Below are positions 26,515-34,557 of a stretch of DNA of 64,000 nucleotides, in pieces. This DNA is from CAVSCR01 sp963726575 (GTDB lineage Bacteria > Actinomycetota > Actinomycetes > JAHEKZ01): positions 930,001-994,000 of the forward strand of contig CAVSCR010000005.1 in assembly GCA_963726575.1 (NCBI GenBank), given 5' to 3'. How positions within the stretch are numbered: position 1 is the first letter of the stretch; each line of letters opens with the position of its first letter. Under the pieces are notes generated by a model that worked only from the letters and a program-made list of their open reading frames with translations, made no database searches and had not been told where the DNA came from. The position numbers and the translations under genes are program-made.

Positions 26515-27079
26515 ATGGTCGGCGATTCAGGGCACCAGGAGCCGGTCCGGCAGCTCGTGGTCGTGCCCGACCCGGACCTCGACGACGAGGTGCGCCACGC
26601 CTCTCGGGCCCTGGTGTTCGAGGCATTCGGGGACAGGTTCACGCGCGACGACTGGGACCACGCCGCGGGCGGGTGGCGGGCCGTGCTGCTCGACGGGTCG
26701 ATGGTCGTGGCCCATGCCGCCGTGGTGCCGCGGCAGCTGACGGTGGGGCGGTCGGTCGTGGCCGCCGGGTACGTCGAAGCGGTGGCCACCCGGCGCGAGC
26801 TCCAGGGCACCGGCGCCGGCAGCGCGGTCATGGCGGCGGTGGCGGGCGTGATCGGCTCGGAGTTCGAGATGGGCGCGTTGTCGACGAGCCGCACCTCGTT
26901 CTATGCCCGGCTGGGCTGGGAGTCGCTGGCGGGGACCGTCGTACGTGCGCAACGGCAGCGTGGTGCTGCGCACCGCCGGGGAGGACGCGGGGTTGATGGT
27001 GCTGCGCTTCGGCGAGCTGCGCGACGTCGACCTCGCGGCGTCGATCACCTGCGACAGCCGAGCCGGTGACGACTGGTGA
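26515..27079 (+). pseudogene. AAC(2')-I-like aminoglycoside 2'-N-acetyltransferase, frameshifted
   Basis: From ATG 26515 the frame encodes a GNAT that follows the chromosomal AAC(2')-I plan of mycobacteria: LDDEVRHASRALVFEAFGDRFTRDDWDHAAGG, then GYVEAVATRRELQGTGAGSAVM and EMGALSTSRTSFYARLGW. At about 26930-26940 (ctggcggggaccgtcg) the frame shifts by one base; the following frame continues YVRNGSVVLRTAGEDAGLMVLRFGELRDV and ends CDSRAGDDW, matching the family's CDWRAGDVW C-terminus, stop at 27077-27079. Native role and activity are unknown. One indel separates it from an intact gene. Confidence 0.75.
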
Positions 27080-27106
27080 AGCGCCGAGGTTGATCATCAC
27101 CATCAT

Positions 27107-27147
27107 GTTGATCAAGGAGAAGATGTTGTCCTGTGGTGATCAACTTG
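27107..27147 (+). repeat. Left flanking 41-nt hairpin repeat of the BMC island
   Basis: The segment begins GTTGATCAAGGAG and ends GATCAACTTG, so its ends are complementary (GTTGATC/GATCAAC). A copy of the same length in the same orientation lies at 42577-42617, about 75% identical. It sits 49 bases past the stop of the dehydratase-reactivase gene, so it could also act as a terminator for that operon. Confidence 0.6.
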
Positions 27148-27195
27148 CACATGAAGTCCAAGATCAACGCGTGGGTGTGGGTGGTAGTGCGGGCG

Positions 27196-28884
27196 TCAAC
27201 TGTCGAGGACGGCTAGGGCGAGGCCGTAGGCGACGGCGTACCGATGACCCAACACCCCGGCCACCGCGCCCCGACCCACCGAGATGTCCGGGCCAAGAAC
27301 GTCACTGAGGGTCCGGACCGTCTCGTCGTCACCGGCAGGTCCCCCCACCACCACCAACGCGGACGGTAGCGAAAGGCCGGAGGCCAGCAGCCGGCGAATC
27401 CCTCCCCCGAGCACGTCCTGCTTGACGGCGAGACGCAGCGCGCGCCACTCCGACCCGGACAGCTGCTGCGACACCACGAGCCAACCCGCCGGTCCGGCGA
27501 TCGCCACCGCCCCGAGGGCGCCCCTCGATGGCGTCGGAGATGCGAACGATCGGCTCCCGTCCTCGGCCACGACCACGTGCGGCGAGTCGATCCGTACCGC
27601 CGGACCCCGTTTGGCCCACTCGGCGGCACCCCGAGGGATCCCCAGCAGCTCCGCGACGCTGACGGTCAGCAGCTCACCGGCCCCGGCCCCGACGACGCTG
27701 TCCGCGCCGACGACGAGGTCGATGGTCCCGCCGCCCAGGTCGAGCACGGCGGCCGTGGGAGGTGCCCCGGGGGTCGTCAGCGCGCCATGGCGCGCAGCAG
27801 CGGCCTCCTCGGCCGTCGTGACCACTTCGAGCCCGGTCCGATCGGACAAGGCGCCGGCCGGGTCGTCGACAGCGCTGCTTCGACTGAGCGACGACACAAC
27901 GAAGGAGTTGTCGGCAACGGTGCCGCGGCGACTCATCGCGGCACTCCCCACGTCCGCCAGTCGAACGGCGACGAGATCCGACACCTCCTCCGCCTCGTGG
28001 GTGTCACCCATGCAGTACGAGGCAGCCAGCCCGGGCGGCCCCTGAGCCAGCCTGACTTGCGCCTCGGCGAGGCTGGACCGGCTGCCGTCGTGCCACCCCA
28101 CCCACGAACCCCGGTCCATGGTCGTCGACGCGCGGCGGTTTGCGACCCGCGCGGTCGCGACTACTCCGCCTCGGGAGTCCACGAGAAGGCCCGCCGCGGA
28201 CACTGCATCAGACCGTTCCGCATCGGTGAGTCGCAGGGTCGCCACCAGCGCGATCGAGTCGGTGATTCTCGTCAGCGGGTGTCCAGGGCCCGCCACCTCG
28301 ACCGCGACCGTCTCGACAGTCTCTGGGCCGAGATCGGCCAACGGAACACCATCGATGACCGCGATTGCGGTGGCGAGCCGGTTCGACACGAGCACCGCCT
28401 CGTCGTCTGCGCAGACCACCGCGACCACGGCCACGCCGTCGGCCAGCCACTGGTTGACGCCTTGCGCTGCGCCACGAAATCCGAAGCCTGCCGGTACGAG
28501 CGCCACCACGTTCGTTCCGCGGGGTGGGACGGTCCCGACTCGGCAAGGGACTCCGACGCCAAAACCAGGGCTGCCGATGGTGTCGGTGCCGGCTGACCAG
28601 ATCAGCAGGCGTCCGGTCGACACCGGTACGTCTGGGATGGCGACTGCCTCGGTGCGCACCGGTCTCAGTACGGCGACGCCGATGCGTTCGACGTCGTGGC
28701 CCGTGCGGTGGAGCAGCCGGTGCAGCACGTGGGCCGCCGCATCCAGCGACGCGTACGACCCCTTCGCCGCACGGGTCGGAGCACGGTCCCAAGCCACCGG
28801 TTCTCGGGTATCGGGGTCCACCAGGACGATCTCGGTGGTGGAGTTCCCCACATCGATTCCGGCGACGACCCCGCGGCCGGGCAT
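27196..28884 (-). CDS. Diol/glycerol dehydratase reactivase, large (ATPase) subunit
   Basis: The 562-residue protein opens GVVAGIDVGNSTTEIVLVD, the actin-like ATPase phosphate-1 motif of DdrA/PduG/GdrA, and has the reactivase-specific RTEAVAIPDVPVSTGRL. A second ATPase motif, AAVLDLGGGTIDLVV, lies in the C-terminal half. Such chaperones exchange damaged cobalamin from B12-dependent diol dehydratase using ATP. Length is slightly under the usual ~605-610. It begins two bases after the small-subunit stop. No gene for the partner small reactivase subunit (DdrB/PduH) is present in the window. Confidence 0.9.
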   Translation of the reverse strand: MPGRGVVAGIDVGNSTTEIVLVDPDTREPVAWDRAPTRAAKGSYASLDAAAHVLHRLLHRTGHDVERIGVAVLRPVRTEAVAIPDVPVSTGRLLIWSAGTDTIGSPGFGVGVPCRVGTVPPRGTNVVALVPAGFGFRGAAQGVNQWLADGVAVVAVVCADDEAVLVSNRLATAIAVIDGVPLADLGPETVETVAVEVAGPGHPLTRITDSIALVATLRLTDAERSDAVSAAGLLVDSRGGVVATARVANRRASTTMDRGSWVGWHDGSRSSLAEAQVRLAQGPPGLAASYCMGDTHEAEEVSDLVAVRLADVGSAAMSRRGTVADNSFVVSSLSRSSAVDDPAGALSDRTGLEVVTTAEEAAAARHGALTTPGAPPTAAVLDLGGGTIDLVVGADSVVGAGAGELLTVSVAELLGIPRGAAEWAKRGPAVRIDSPHVVVAEDGSRSFASPTPSRGALGAVAIAGPAGWLVVSQQLSGSEWRALRLAVKQDVLGGGIRRLLASGLSLPSALVVVGGPAGDDETVRTLSDVLGPDISVGRGAVAGVLGHRYAVAYGLALAVLDS

Positions 28885-28886
28885 CC

Positions 28887-29261
28887 TCAGCGGGTCAGTC
28901 CGCGACGCTGGTACACCTGCGAAGCCTCGCGGATCAACGCCGCGTTGCGCACCGCGCCACGTTCGGCCAACGAGGTCGCCAGCACCTCGAGGTCGGCTGC
29001 GCTGCTCCGGCCAGGGCGCAGCGCCTCGTAGATGCGCAGCACCTCGGCGTCGTCGAGCCCGGTCAACTCCGCCGCTCGTCGGAAGTTCTGTGCCAGTTGT
29101 GGATTGGCGTGTGCCTCCGCCACCTCGGCCTGGTGCTCCAGTGTGTCGGGATGGATCCGTAGATCGGCCACCGTCACTTCGCCGGCCATGACCGCATCGA
29201 GCGTCAGCTCGTCAAGGGCTTTGCCAGACCACGCCTTTGCCACACCGTCCGGGTCACTCAT
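28887..29261 (-). CDS. B12-dependent diol dehydratase, small subunit (lacks N-terminal encapsulation peptide)
   Basis: The 124-residue protein matches the core of PduE/DdhC: LDELTLDAVMAGEVTVADLRIHPDTLEHQA, then NFRRAAELTGLDDAEVLRIYEALRPGRSS. The chosen ATG overlaps the large-subunit stop by 8 bases. In Salmonella the small subunit has about 40 extra N-terminal residues including an amphipathic helix; here residue 1 is only about 15 residues from the conserved core and no such helix is seen. This bears on whether the dehydratase enters the shell. Confidence 0.88.
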   Translation of the reverse strand: MSDPDGVAKAWSGKALDELTLDAVMAGEVTVADLRIHPDTLEHQAEVAEAHANPQLAQNFRRAAELTGLDDAEVLRIYEALRPGRSSAADLEVLATSLAERGAVRNAALIREASQVYQRRGLTR

Positions 29262-31494
29262 CGCGCACCAGCTCTTCCGCGAGGGCTTGCGGATCGCAGT
29301 AGTCGCGTTCGATGGCGACGAGTGCAACCACAGTTGTGTGGTAGCGCGCTTCGATCGCCTCGTCCGTGTACGGGTTGCGAGCCGGGACCGGAGTGGCGCC
29401 CTTGGCGTGACGGCCGGCGTTCGTCCCGAGTGTGCGGTAGAGCTCAGGGGTGACGATGGGGGCGATCGAGTACAGCTCGAGATTCGCCAGTGGTGGCAGA
29501 TCGCGTCGATGGATGAGCGCGGTTCCCTTTGCCTGCAGGCCAATCCCGATGCCCGAGCCGGACAACCGTGCGGCGGTCAGGCCGATGAGTCCGAGGTCGA
29601 CGGTGTTGTTCACCCGTACCAGACGCCCGACGCAGCCCTCCTCCTCGAGGCCGGCGAGCAGCTCGTCGAGCACTTCGTGAACCGTCGCTCCCGACATCGT
29701 GCGCCATAGGTCTCGGCCGGTCGCCGGAGACAGTCCGATGACCACGTCGCGGGGATCGGTGTCCGGCTGGGCCGGACCCACGACCCGGAAGGGTGCACCC
29801 GCGGCGGCGCGCTGCTCGCGGCGCAGGTCGTCGACGGTGCGCTCCTGACGGATGGCATCGATCTCCACCTGGCGCTGAGGCGAGGGTTCATAACCGGTGC
29901 CAGGACCCGCGTAGTCGTTGGGGTCGGTCACCAGCGAGAGGACGTTCATCTGTTCATCGAAGATCGCGGCAGTCTGCAGGTGGTCTCCCCGAACTCGCTC
30001 CCTGGCCATCGCCAGAGTGCGTTCAGCCTCTACGTCGAACCCGGTTTCGTAGAGGGCCTGAACGACGTCCACCACTGTGAACCCCGACTCCATGATCGTG
30101 CGGGCAGCGGTCAGCGTCGTGAAGGTGTCCGTCTCGCCGAGATCCTTCGACCCGGCCGCGTCCACGACCCGTTCCAGGTGCGCGTCGTCGTAGTCCGCCA
30201 GACCCGTGTAGTGATACACCGCACGGACCGCCTCGGCGGCTCGCCTGCGTAGCGCCGCAACATCGTCGGCGGTCGCGGTGCGCATGCCGCCGTCCACGCC
30301 CCAGTCCCGCTGCATGACGAGGTAGTCGTCGAAGTCCTCCGCGTTCCACTGACTCGGGCCGAACATGTTGTCGTAGCGCTGGATCGAACCGAAGCCGCTG
30401 CAGACGTAGTCCGAACCGGCCAGGAAGATCGGGAGCGTGCGGGAAGTCCGACGCACGTCGGACTCGGACATGAGGGCGTCGTTGCCGGTGCATGCCTCGA
30501 GGTTGCGCATCATCACCATGACGTTCTCGGCCATCAGACTGCGCACGCCCCGCGGCACCGCACCGGCCACCGATGCGGCGTCGATCCCTCCGTTCTGGAC
30601 CCCTTCGGCGCCCATGGCGCGAGCCAGCGCGACACATCTGGCTTCGAGGTAGAGCATCGACGCTCCCTCGGCGCCACCCATGAGCGCTTCCGACCCGCCC
30701 CCGGACGACACCCGCATCTTGATGCCGCGCGAAGCGTAGGCACTCGTGAGGAACGCCTTCGACCACGGGGTGTCGTCGCCATCGGTGAACACCTGCTCGG
30801 TGCCGTACAACGACACGGTCTCGGCGTACGAGACCAGACCGCGCATTCCCAGCTCGAGCTCGGCCGCCTCTTCGACGGAGCACTGCACGAGAACTCCTGG
30901 TGAACCGACCGCCGCCCCGATCGTCACGGCAACGGCGTTCGAGGGTGCATCGGCCAGCACGGGGACGGTCGTCTCCAGCTCGCGGAACCCGAACGCAGCG
31001 GCCGTGGCGGCATCGGCGGCCAGCAGCATCGGGTCGTCGAGCCGGTTGGTCACATGCGCTTGGTTGCTCGGCGTCCGCCGGGAACGCAGCTTCGTCATGG
31101 CCATGGTGAGCTCAGCCGGTCTGAGCATGGCCAGGATCCGCGTCAGCTTGGCGGGCGTGAGGCCGGCGCACAGCCGGACCACCTCGCTTCTGGGCACGTT
31201 CGGATCCACTGCCATCCGGGCCAGCTCCACGTCGGTCATGGCCATGGCCGCCGGCGCCACCTCGACATCGATGCCGTGCGCGGCGATGAAGGCATCGATG
31301 GAGTCGAACTGTTCGGCCGACTTGCCGTCGAGCTCCACGACGACTCCGCCCTCCACGCGAATCGACGGCGCGGGGTCGCCGGGCGAGGACAAGGCGGTCA
31401 GCCCGAGCTCGGGGTTGGCCACGGCAAAGCCGTCGAGATTCACGGCTTGCGCATCCATGAATCGGATCCGGCCGACCGGACGGGCCGGCGTCAT
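29254..31494 (-). CDS. B12-dependent diol dehydratase, fused large and medium subunits
   Basis: The 746-residue protein joins two subunits that are separate in enterobacteria. Residues ~10-550 match the PduC large subunit (DLGFAV-type start as DGFAVANPELG, RTPSNQAHVTN, YGTEQVFTDGDDTPWSK, EGASMLYLEARC, GVQNGGIDAAS, AEDFDDYLVMQRD, NDYAGPGTGY). After a ~35-residue linker, residues ~585-735 match PduD (RDVVIGLSPATGRDLWRTM, RLSGSGIGIGLQAKGTALIHRRDLPPLANLEL). It converts 1,2-propanediol or glycerol to the aldehyde by adenosylcobalamin radical chemistry. The ATG at 31494 overlaps the amidase stop as ATGA. Related fusions occur in mycobacteria. Confidence 0.92.
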   Translation of the reverse strand: MTPARPVGRIRFMDAQAVNLDGFAVANPELGLTALSSPGDPAPSIRVEGGVVVELDGKSAEQFDSIDAFIAAHGIDVEVAPAAMAMTDVELARMAVDPNVPRSEVVRLCAGLTPAKLTRILAMLRPAELTMAMTKLRSRRTPSNQAHVTNRLDDPMLLAADAATAAAFGFRELETTVPVLADAPSNAVAVTIGAAVGSPGVLVQCSVEEAAELELGMRGLVSYAETVSLYGTEQVFTDGDDTPWSKAFLTSAYASRGIKMRVSSGGGSEALMGGAEGASMLYLEARCVALARAMGAEGVQNGGIDAASVAGAVPRGVRSLMAENVMVMMRNLEACTGNDALMSESDVRRTSRTLPIFLAGSDYVCSGFGSIQRYDNMFGPSQWNAEDFDDYLVMQRDWGVDGGMRTATADDVAALRRRAAEAVRAVYHYTGLADYDDAHLERVVDAAGSKDLGETDTFTTLTAARTIMESGFTVVDVVQALYETGFDVEAERTLAMARERVRGDHLQTAAIFDEQMNVLSLVTDPNDYAGPGTGYEPSPQRQVEIDAIRQERTVDDLRREQRAAAGAPFRVVGPAQPDTDPRDVVIGLSPATGRDLWRTMSGATVHEVLDELLAGLEEEGCVGRLVRVNNTVDLGLIGLTAARLSGSGIGIGLQAKGTALIHRRDLPPLANLELYSIAPIVTPELYRTLGTNAGRHAKGATPVPARNPYTDEAIEARYHTTVVALVAIERDYCDPQALAEELVRDE

Positions 31495-32540
31495 GACGGC
31501 AACGGATCGTTGACGGCTCGCCAAGCGGCGGCGGCCCCGCGAAGTCGAGCGTGCGTCCCCTGCATCGGGTCGGCGCCCGGCAGGTGTTCCTTGGCCACCT
31601 TGCAGACCATCGTGTAGACGGTGTCACACACGTTGGCGACCGGCGTCAGTGCCGCCTGCGCGACGAGCTGGTAGGCGTCCATCGTGGACCACCCGAGCAG
31701 GTCGCTGACCCAGTGGACCATCTGGGTGTGGCAGATGCGGAACGCGTCCTCCAGCGGCTTGGTCGACCCGGTCGTCATCAGGTAGCGGTCGTTCTCCAGG
31801 CGCGGCCAGGGTGTCGTCACGTTCTTGACGAGGTCGACGATCACCACGGTGTCCATGGCGCACTCGACCGCGACGCCGCAGGGCTCGCCTTCTCCCTGAC
31901 GGGCGTGGCCGTCACCGAAGGAGAGCAGGGCACCTTCGACGTTCACCCCCAGGTAGCAGGTCGTGCCGGTGCGCATCTCCGGGGTGTCCATGTTGCCGCC
32001 CCAGTCGCCGGGCGCCAGCGAGGAGCGGACCTCGCCGAGGTTGGGGGCAACGCCCACGGTTCCGTGCATGGGGTCCATGGGAAGGGTGACGCGCATATCG
32101 CTGTCACGCGCCTGGAACTGCACGGAGCGGGTCACGGGGTCGAGGTCGTAGATCCAGGTGAGCTCCGGCAGCGCGGGCTGCAGAGTGGCAGTGGTCGGCG
32201 TACTGGTCAGCGCCCCGAAGAACGGGACCGTCGTGCTGACCCCCCAGTCGAACCGCGGCTCGATCGACACGAAGTGCACCGCGAGCGTGTCGCCCGGTTG
32301 CGCCCCGTCGACGTAGAACGGCCCCGTCTGGGGATTGAGGTAGCGCGGGTCGCACACCTGTGACGACAGGTCGGAGGTCGACCGCACCCGTCCGGCGAAG
32401 CAGTCGAGGGTCCACGTCGTCAGCACCGTGCCAGGCCGGATGCTCGCGACGGGAGCCACACCACCGAAGGTGTAGGTCAGTGCGGACGGATCGCCATCAG
32501 CGTCGATCTCGTAGACCTGGGTTGCCGGCATCTCGGTCAT
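31491..32540 (-). CDS. Acetamidase/formamidase family hydrolase
   Basis: The 349-residue protein belongs to the FmdA/AmdA family: DCFAGRV near the start, a beta-rich middle with GTVGVAPNLGE, and LLSFGDGHARQGEGEPCGVAVECAMD holding the family's conserved active-site region. It hydrolyses short-chain amides to acid and ammonia. GAGAGGA five bases before the ATG supports the start. Its place between the permease and the dehydratase, coupled by ATGA to the latter, suggests an amide precursor (for example lactamide-like) feeding the pathway. This is inferred from position only. Confidence 0.85.
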   Translation of the reverse strand: MTEMPATQVYEIDADGDPSALTYTFGGVAPVASIRPGTVLTTWTLDCFAGRVRSTSDLSSQVCDPRYLNPQTGPFYVDGAQPGDTLAVHFVSIEPRFDWGVSTTVPFFGALTSTPTTATLQPALPELTWIYDLDPVTRSVQFQARDSDMRVTLPMDPMHGTVGVAPNLGEVRSSLAPGDWGGNMDTPEMRTGTTCYLGVNVEGALLSFGDGHARQGEGEPCGVAVECAMDTVVIVDLVKNVTTPWPRLENDRYLMTTGSTKPLEDAFRICHTQMVHWVSDLLGWSTMDAYQLVAQAALTPVANVCDTVYTMVCKVAKEHLPGADPMQGTHARLRGAAAAWRAVNDPLPS

Positions 32541-32643
32541 GACGTCCTCTCACCGGTCGGCCAGATGTCGACGCGCCACAGATGCCGACGGGGTGGGCGG
32601 TCGACGACCGCACACCCCGTCGTAGTGCAGGTTGCCGACGCGG

Positions 32644-34245
32644 TCAGACCCGCTCGTGGGCCTCTTCGAACACGGTCCGGCCGATCGCCTGGTAGACGTC
32701 CGGCTTCGACGAGCGGAAGTACAGCGCACCGGCTAGACCGACGAAGAAGGTGGCCACGACGATCCAGGGGATGGCCTTGAAGAACGGCGACACCGACGCC
32801 AGACCACCGGCGAAGCTGATGTTGCTGATCAGCAGGTAGCAGACGTACGCCATGCCCATCGCGCCCAGTGCCGGGATGATCCCGGTAGCCCAGATGTTGC
32901 CCGGCTTCACCTTCTTCACGTGGAAGTACCAGATCACGGCCACCGAGCAGATCGTCTGCACGATCAGGATCGCGAACGTCCCCAGCAGGGCGAGCAGGCC
33001 GTACAGGTAGACGTAGGCACCCTGGTAGGGATCGCTCCCGCCGACGGTCATGAAGTAGAAGGCGAGGGTGAACAGCAAGGTGATGATGCTCTGGACCGCC
33101 GAGGCGATGTGTGGTGAGTGGTGCACACCGTGGGTCCTCCCGAGGTTGTTCTTCGTCATCGGTACCTCGCGGCCGATGGCGTACAGGTAGCGGGAGGCGG
33201 CGTTGTGGAAGGCAAGGGCGCACGAGAACGAGCCCATGACGATCAGGAACAGGTAGATGTTTGTGACCCAGTGACCGCCGAGGTTCTTCGCGGCGAGGTC
33301 GGTGAACATGCCGATCGAGTTGGTCGTGGCGAGGTAGATCGACTGCTTGGCGCCATTGCCGGCGATGACCATCCATGAGACGAACGTGTAGAACAGCCCC
33401 AGTCCGATCACGGCGATGAGCGTGGCCCGCGGCACGATCCGCTTGGGATTGCGGGACTCCTCGCCGTAGACCGCCGTGGTCTCGTACCCGACCCACGACC
33501 AGAAGGCGAAGAACAGACCGATCGCAGCCGACCCGGCGGCAATCTGCGCGCCGTTCACCTGGATGCCGAAGCCGCCGCCCGTGCCCAGGCTCTTGAAGGC
33601 GTTCGCGGGGTTGACCGACGACGTCATCATGCCGTCAGGGCCACCGCCCTTGAACAGCACCGATAGGGCGAGTGCGCTGAGCAGGATCACCTCGCAGATG
33701 AGGAAGGTCCCGAGGACCGCAGCTGCGATGTTGATGTCGTAGTAGCCGAAGGCCGCGATCACGACGATCCCGATCAGCGCGATCAGCAGCCAGTTGACGT
33801 TCCAGCCGAACCAGGCGTTCAACGAGTAGTTCGCGAAGTAGGCGAAGATGCCGATGAGCGAGCCTTCGAACACCACGTACGCCATGGTCGCCAGGGCACC
33901 TGCGGCCATCCCCCACACCTGGCCGAGGCCCTGTGAGATGAAGCCGTAGAAGGCACCGGCGGTGGTGATGTACCTGGCCATCGAGACGAAACCGATGGTG
34001 AACAGGGTGAGCACGACCGTGGCCACCAGGAAGCCGGCCGGGGCGCCCAAGCCGTTGCCGTAGGCCACCGCGATGGGCACGTTGCCGGTCATCGCCGTGA
34101 TCGGCGCGGCGTTGGCCACGGCCATGAACAGCACGCCGAAGATCCCGACGGCTCCGATCTTCAGCTTGTTGATGCTCTCGGCCCGAGGTACGGGTGCGTT
34201 GGTGAACTCGTCGCTGGTGAGCGGGGGATTCTCCGGTGCAGACAC
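32644..34245 (-). CDS. APC-family amino acid/amine permease
   Basis: The 533-residue protein has about 12 hydrophobic helices and APC features: INKLKIGAVGIFGVLFMAVANAAPITAMTGNVPIAV (helix 1), ITTAGAFYGFISQGLGQVWG, FFAFWSWVGYETTAVYGEESRNPKRIVP. The GTG at 34245 is fixed by GGAAGGG upstream. APC members of the ethanolamine/aminoalcohol type occur in RMM microcompartment loci, so uptake of 1-amino-2-propanol or a related amine is likely. It heads the leftward operon, and a Crp-like site lies about 100 bases upstream. Confidence 0.85.
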   Translation of the reverse strand: MSAPENPPLTSDEFTNAPVPRAESINKLKIGAVGIFGVLFMAVANAAPITAMTGNVPIAVAYGNGLGAPAGFLVATVVLTLFTIGFVSMARYITTAGAFYGFISQGLGQVWGMAAGALATMAYVVFEGSLIGIFAYFANYSLNAWFGWNVNWLLIALIGIVVIAAFGYYDINIAAAVLGTFLICEVILLSALALSVLFKGGGPDGMMTSSVNPANAFKSLGTGGGFGIQVNGAQIAAGSAAIGLFFAFWSWVGYETTAVYGEESRNPKRIVPRATLIAVIGLGLFYTFVSWMVIAGNGAKQSIYLATTNSIGMFTDLAAKNLGGHWVTNIYLFLIVMGSFSCALAFHNAASRYLYAIGREVPMTKNNLGRTHGVHHSPHIASAVQSIITLLFTLAFYFMTVGGSDPYQGAYVYLYGLLALLGTFAILIVQTICSVAVIWYFHVKKVKPGNIWATGIIPALGAMGMAYVCYLLISNISFAGGLASVSPFFKAIPWIVVATFFVGLAGALYFRSSKPDVYQAIGRTVFEEAHERV

Positions 34246-34347
34246 CTGCCTGGCCCTTCCGACGATGGGACTGCGGGATGGCGCGTGGATCCAGGCCAAA
34301 TCGACGTGGGGGGCGAACCGATCCGTTCGGATCCGGCCCCTCGCCGG

Positions 34348-34363
34348 TGTGGTGTGGATCACA
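34348..34363. promoter_or_regulatory. Crp-like operator between the divergent operons
   Basis: The 16-mer TGTGGTGTGGATCACA matches the Crp consensus TGTGA-N6-TCACA with one mismatch (fifth base). It is about 100 bases upstream of the permease start and 195 bases upstream of the aminotransferase. Carbon-status control of one or both operons is inferred. Confidence 0.45.
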
Positions 34364-34452
34364 TGGGGGGGATCGTGGCAGGTCCGGCGACCTGGCGTCC
34401 AGCGACTCGGCCGGATTGGCCGGGGCAATGTGCTCAGACCGGAACCAACCGC

Positions 34453-34513
34453 TTGACCTGATTGGTATGGCTATGGTACTTATTCGGTTCATACCAAACG
34501 GTGTTTCGGTATG
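34453..34513 (+). promoter_or_regulatory. Promoter/operator region of the BMC operon (GGTATG sites)
   Basis: TTGACC at 34453-34458 is a possible -35 element, with an AT-richer stretch (TACTTATT) about 18 bases on. Around it are three copies of GGTATG: TTGGTATG at 34462-34469 and its exact complement CATACCAA at 34490-34497, then CGGTATG at 34507-34513. CATACC (34490-34495) and GGTATG (34508-34513), with further symmetry at n-AA/TT-n, also make a 24-bp near-palindrome. All lie 45-96 bases before the aminotransferase ATG. The HutC-type regulator encoded at the end of the operon is the obvious ligand-responsive binder. Confidence 0.5.
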
Positions 34514-34557
34514 GAACGACCGAACCGGCCGACTCCAGGAGCGAGCGGGAGCCCCCC

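Noticed and set aside
27107..27147. Left hairpin repeat as a CRISPR or integron attC unit
   Set aside because: There are only two distant copies, with no spacer array and no integrase or Cas gene nearby.
29254..31494. Ethanolamine ammonia-lyase (EutBC) identity for the large enzyme
   Set aside because: The sequence blocks (YGTEQVFTDGDDTPWSK, RTPSNQAHVTN, SGSGIGIGLQAKGT) match diol dehydratase PduC and PduD, not EutB or EutC.
34246..34460. Possible cobalamin riboswitch upstream of the permease/dehydratase operon
   Set aside because: The leftward strand has a GGACCTGCCA stretch, a partial B12-box lookalike, but no matching upstream elements, and the spacing does not fit the riboswitch.
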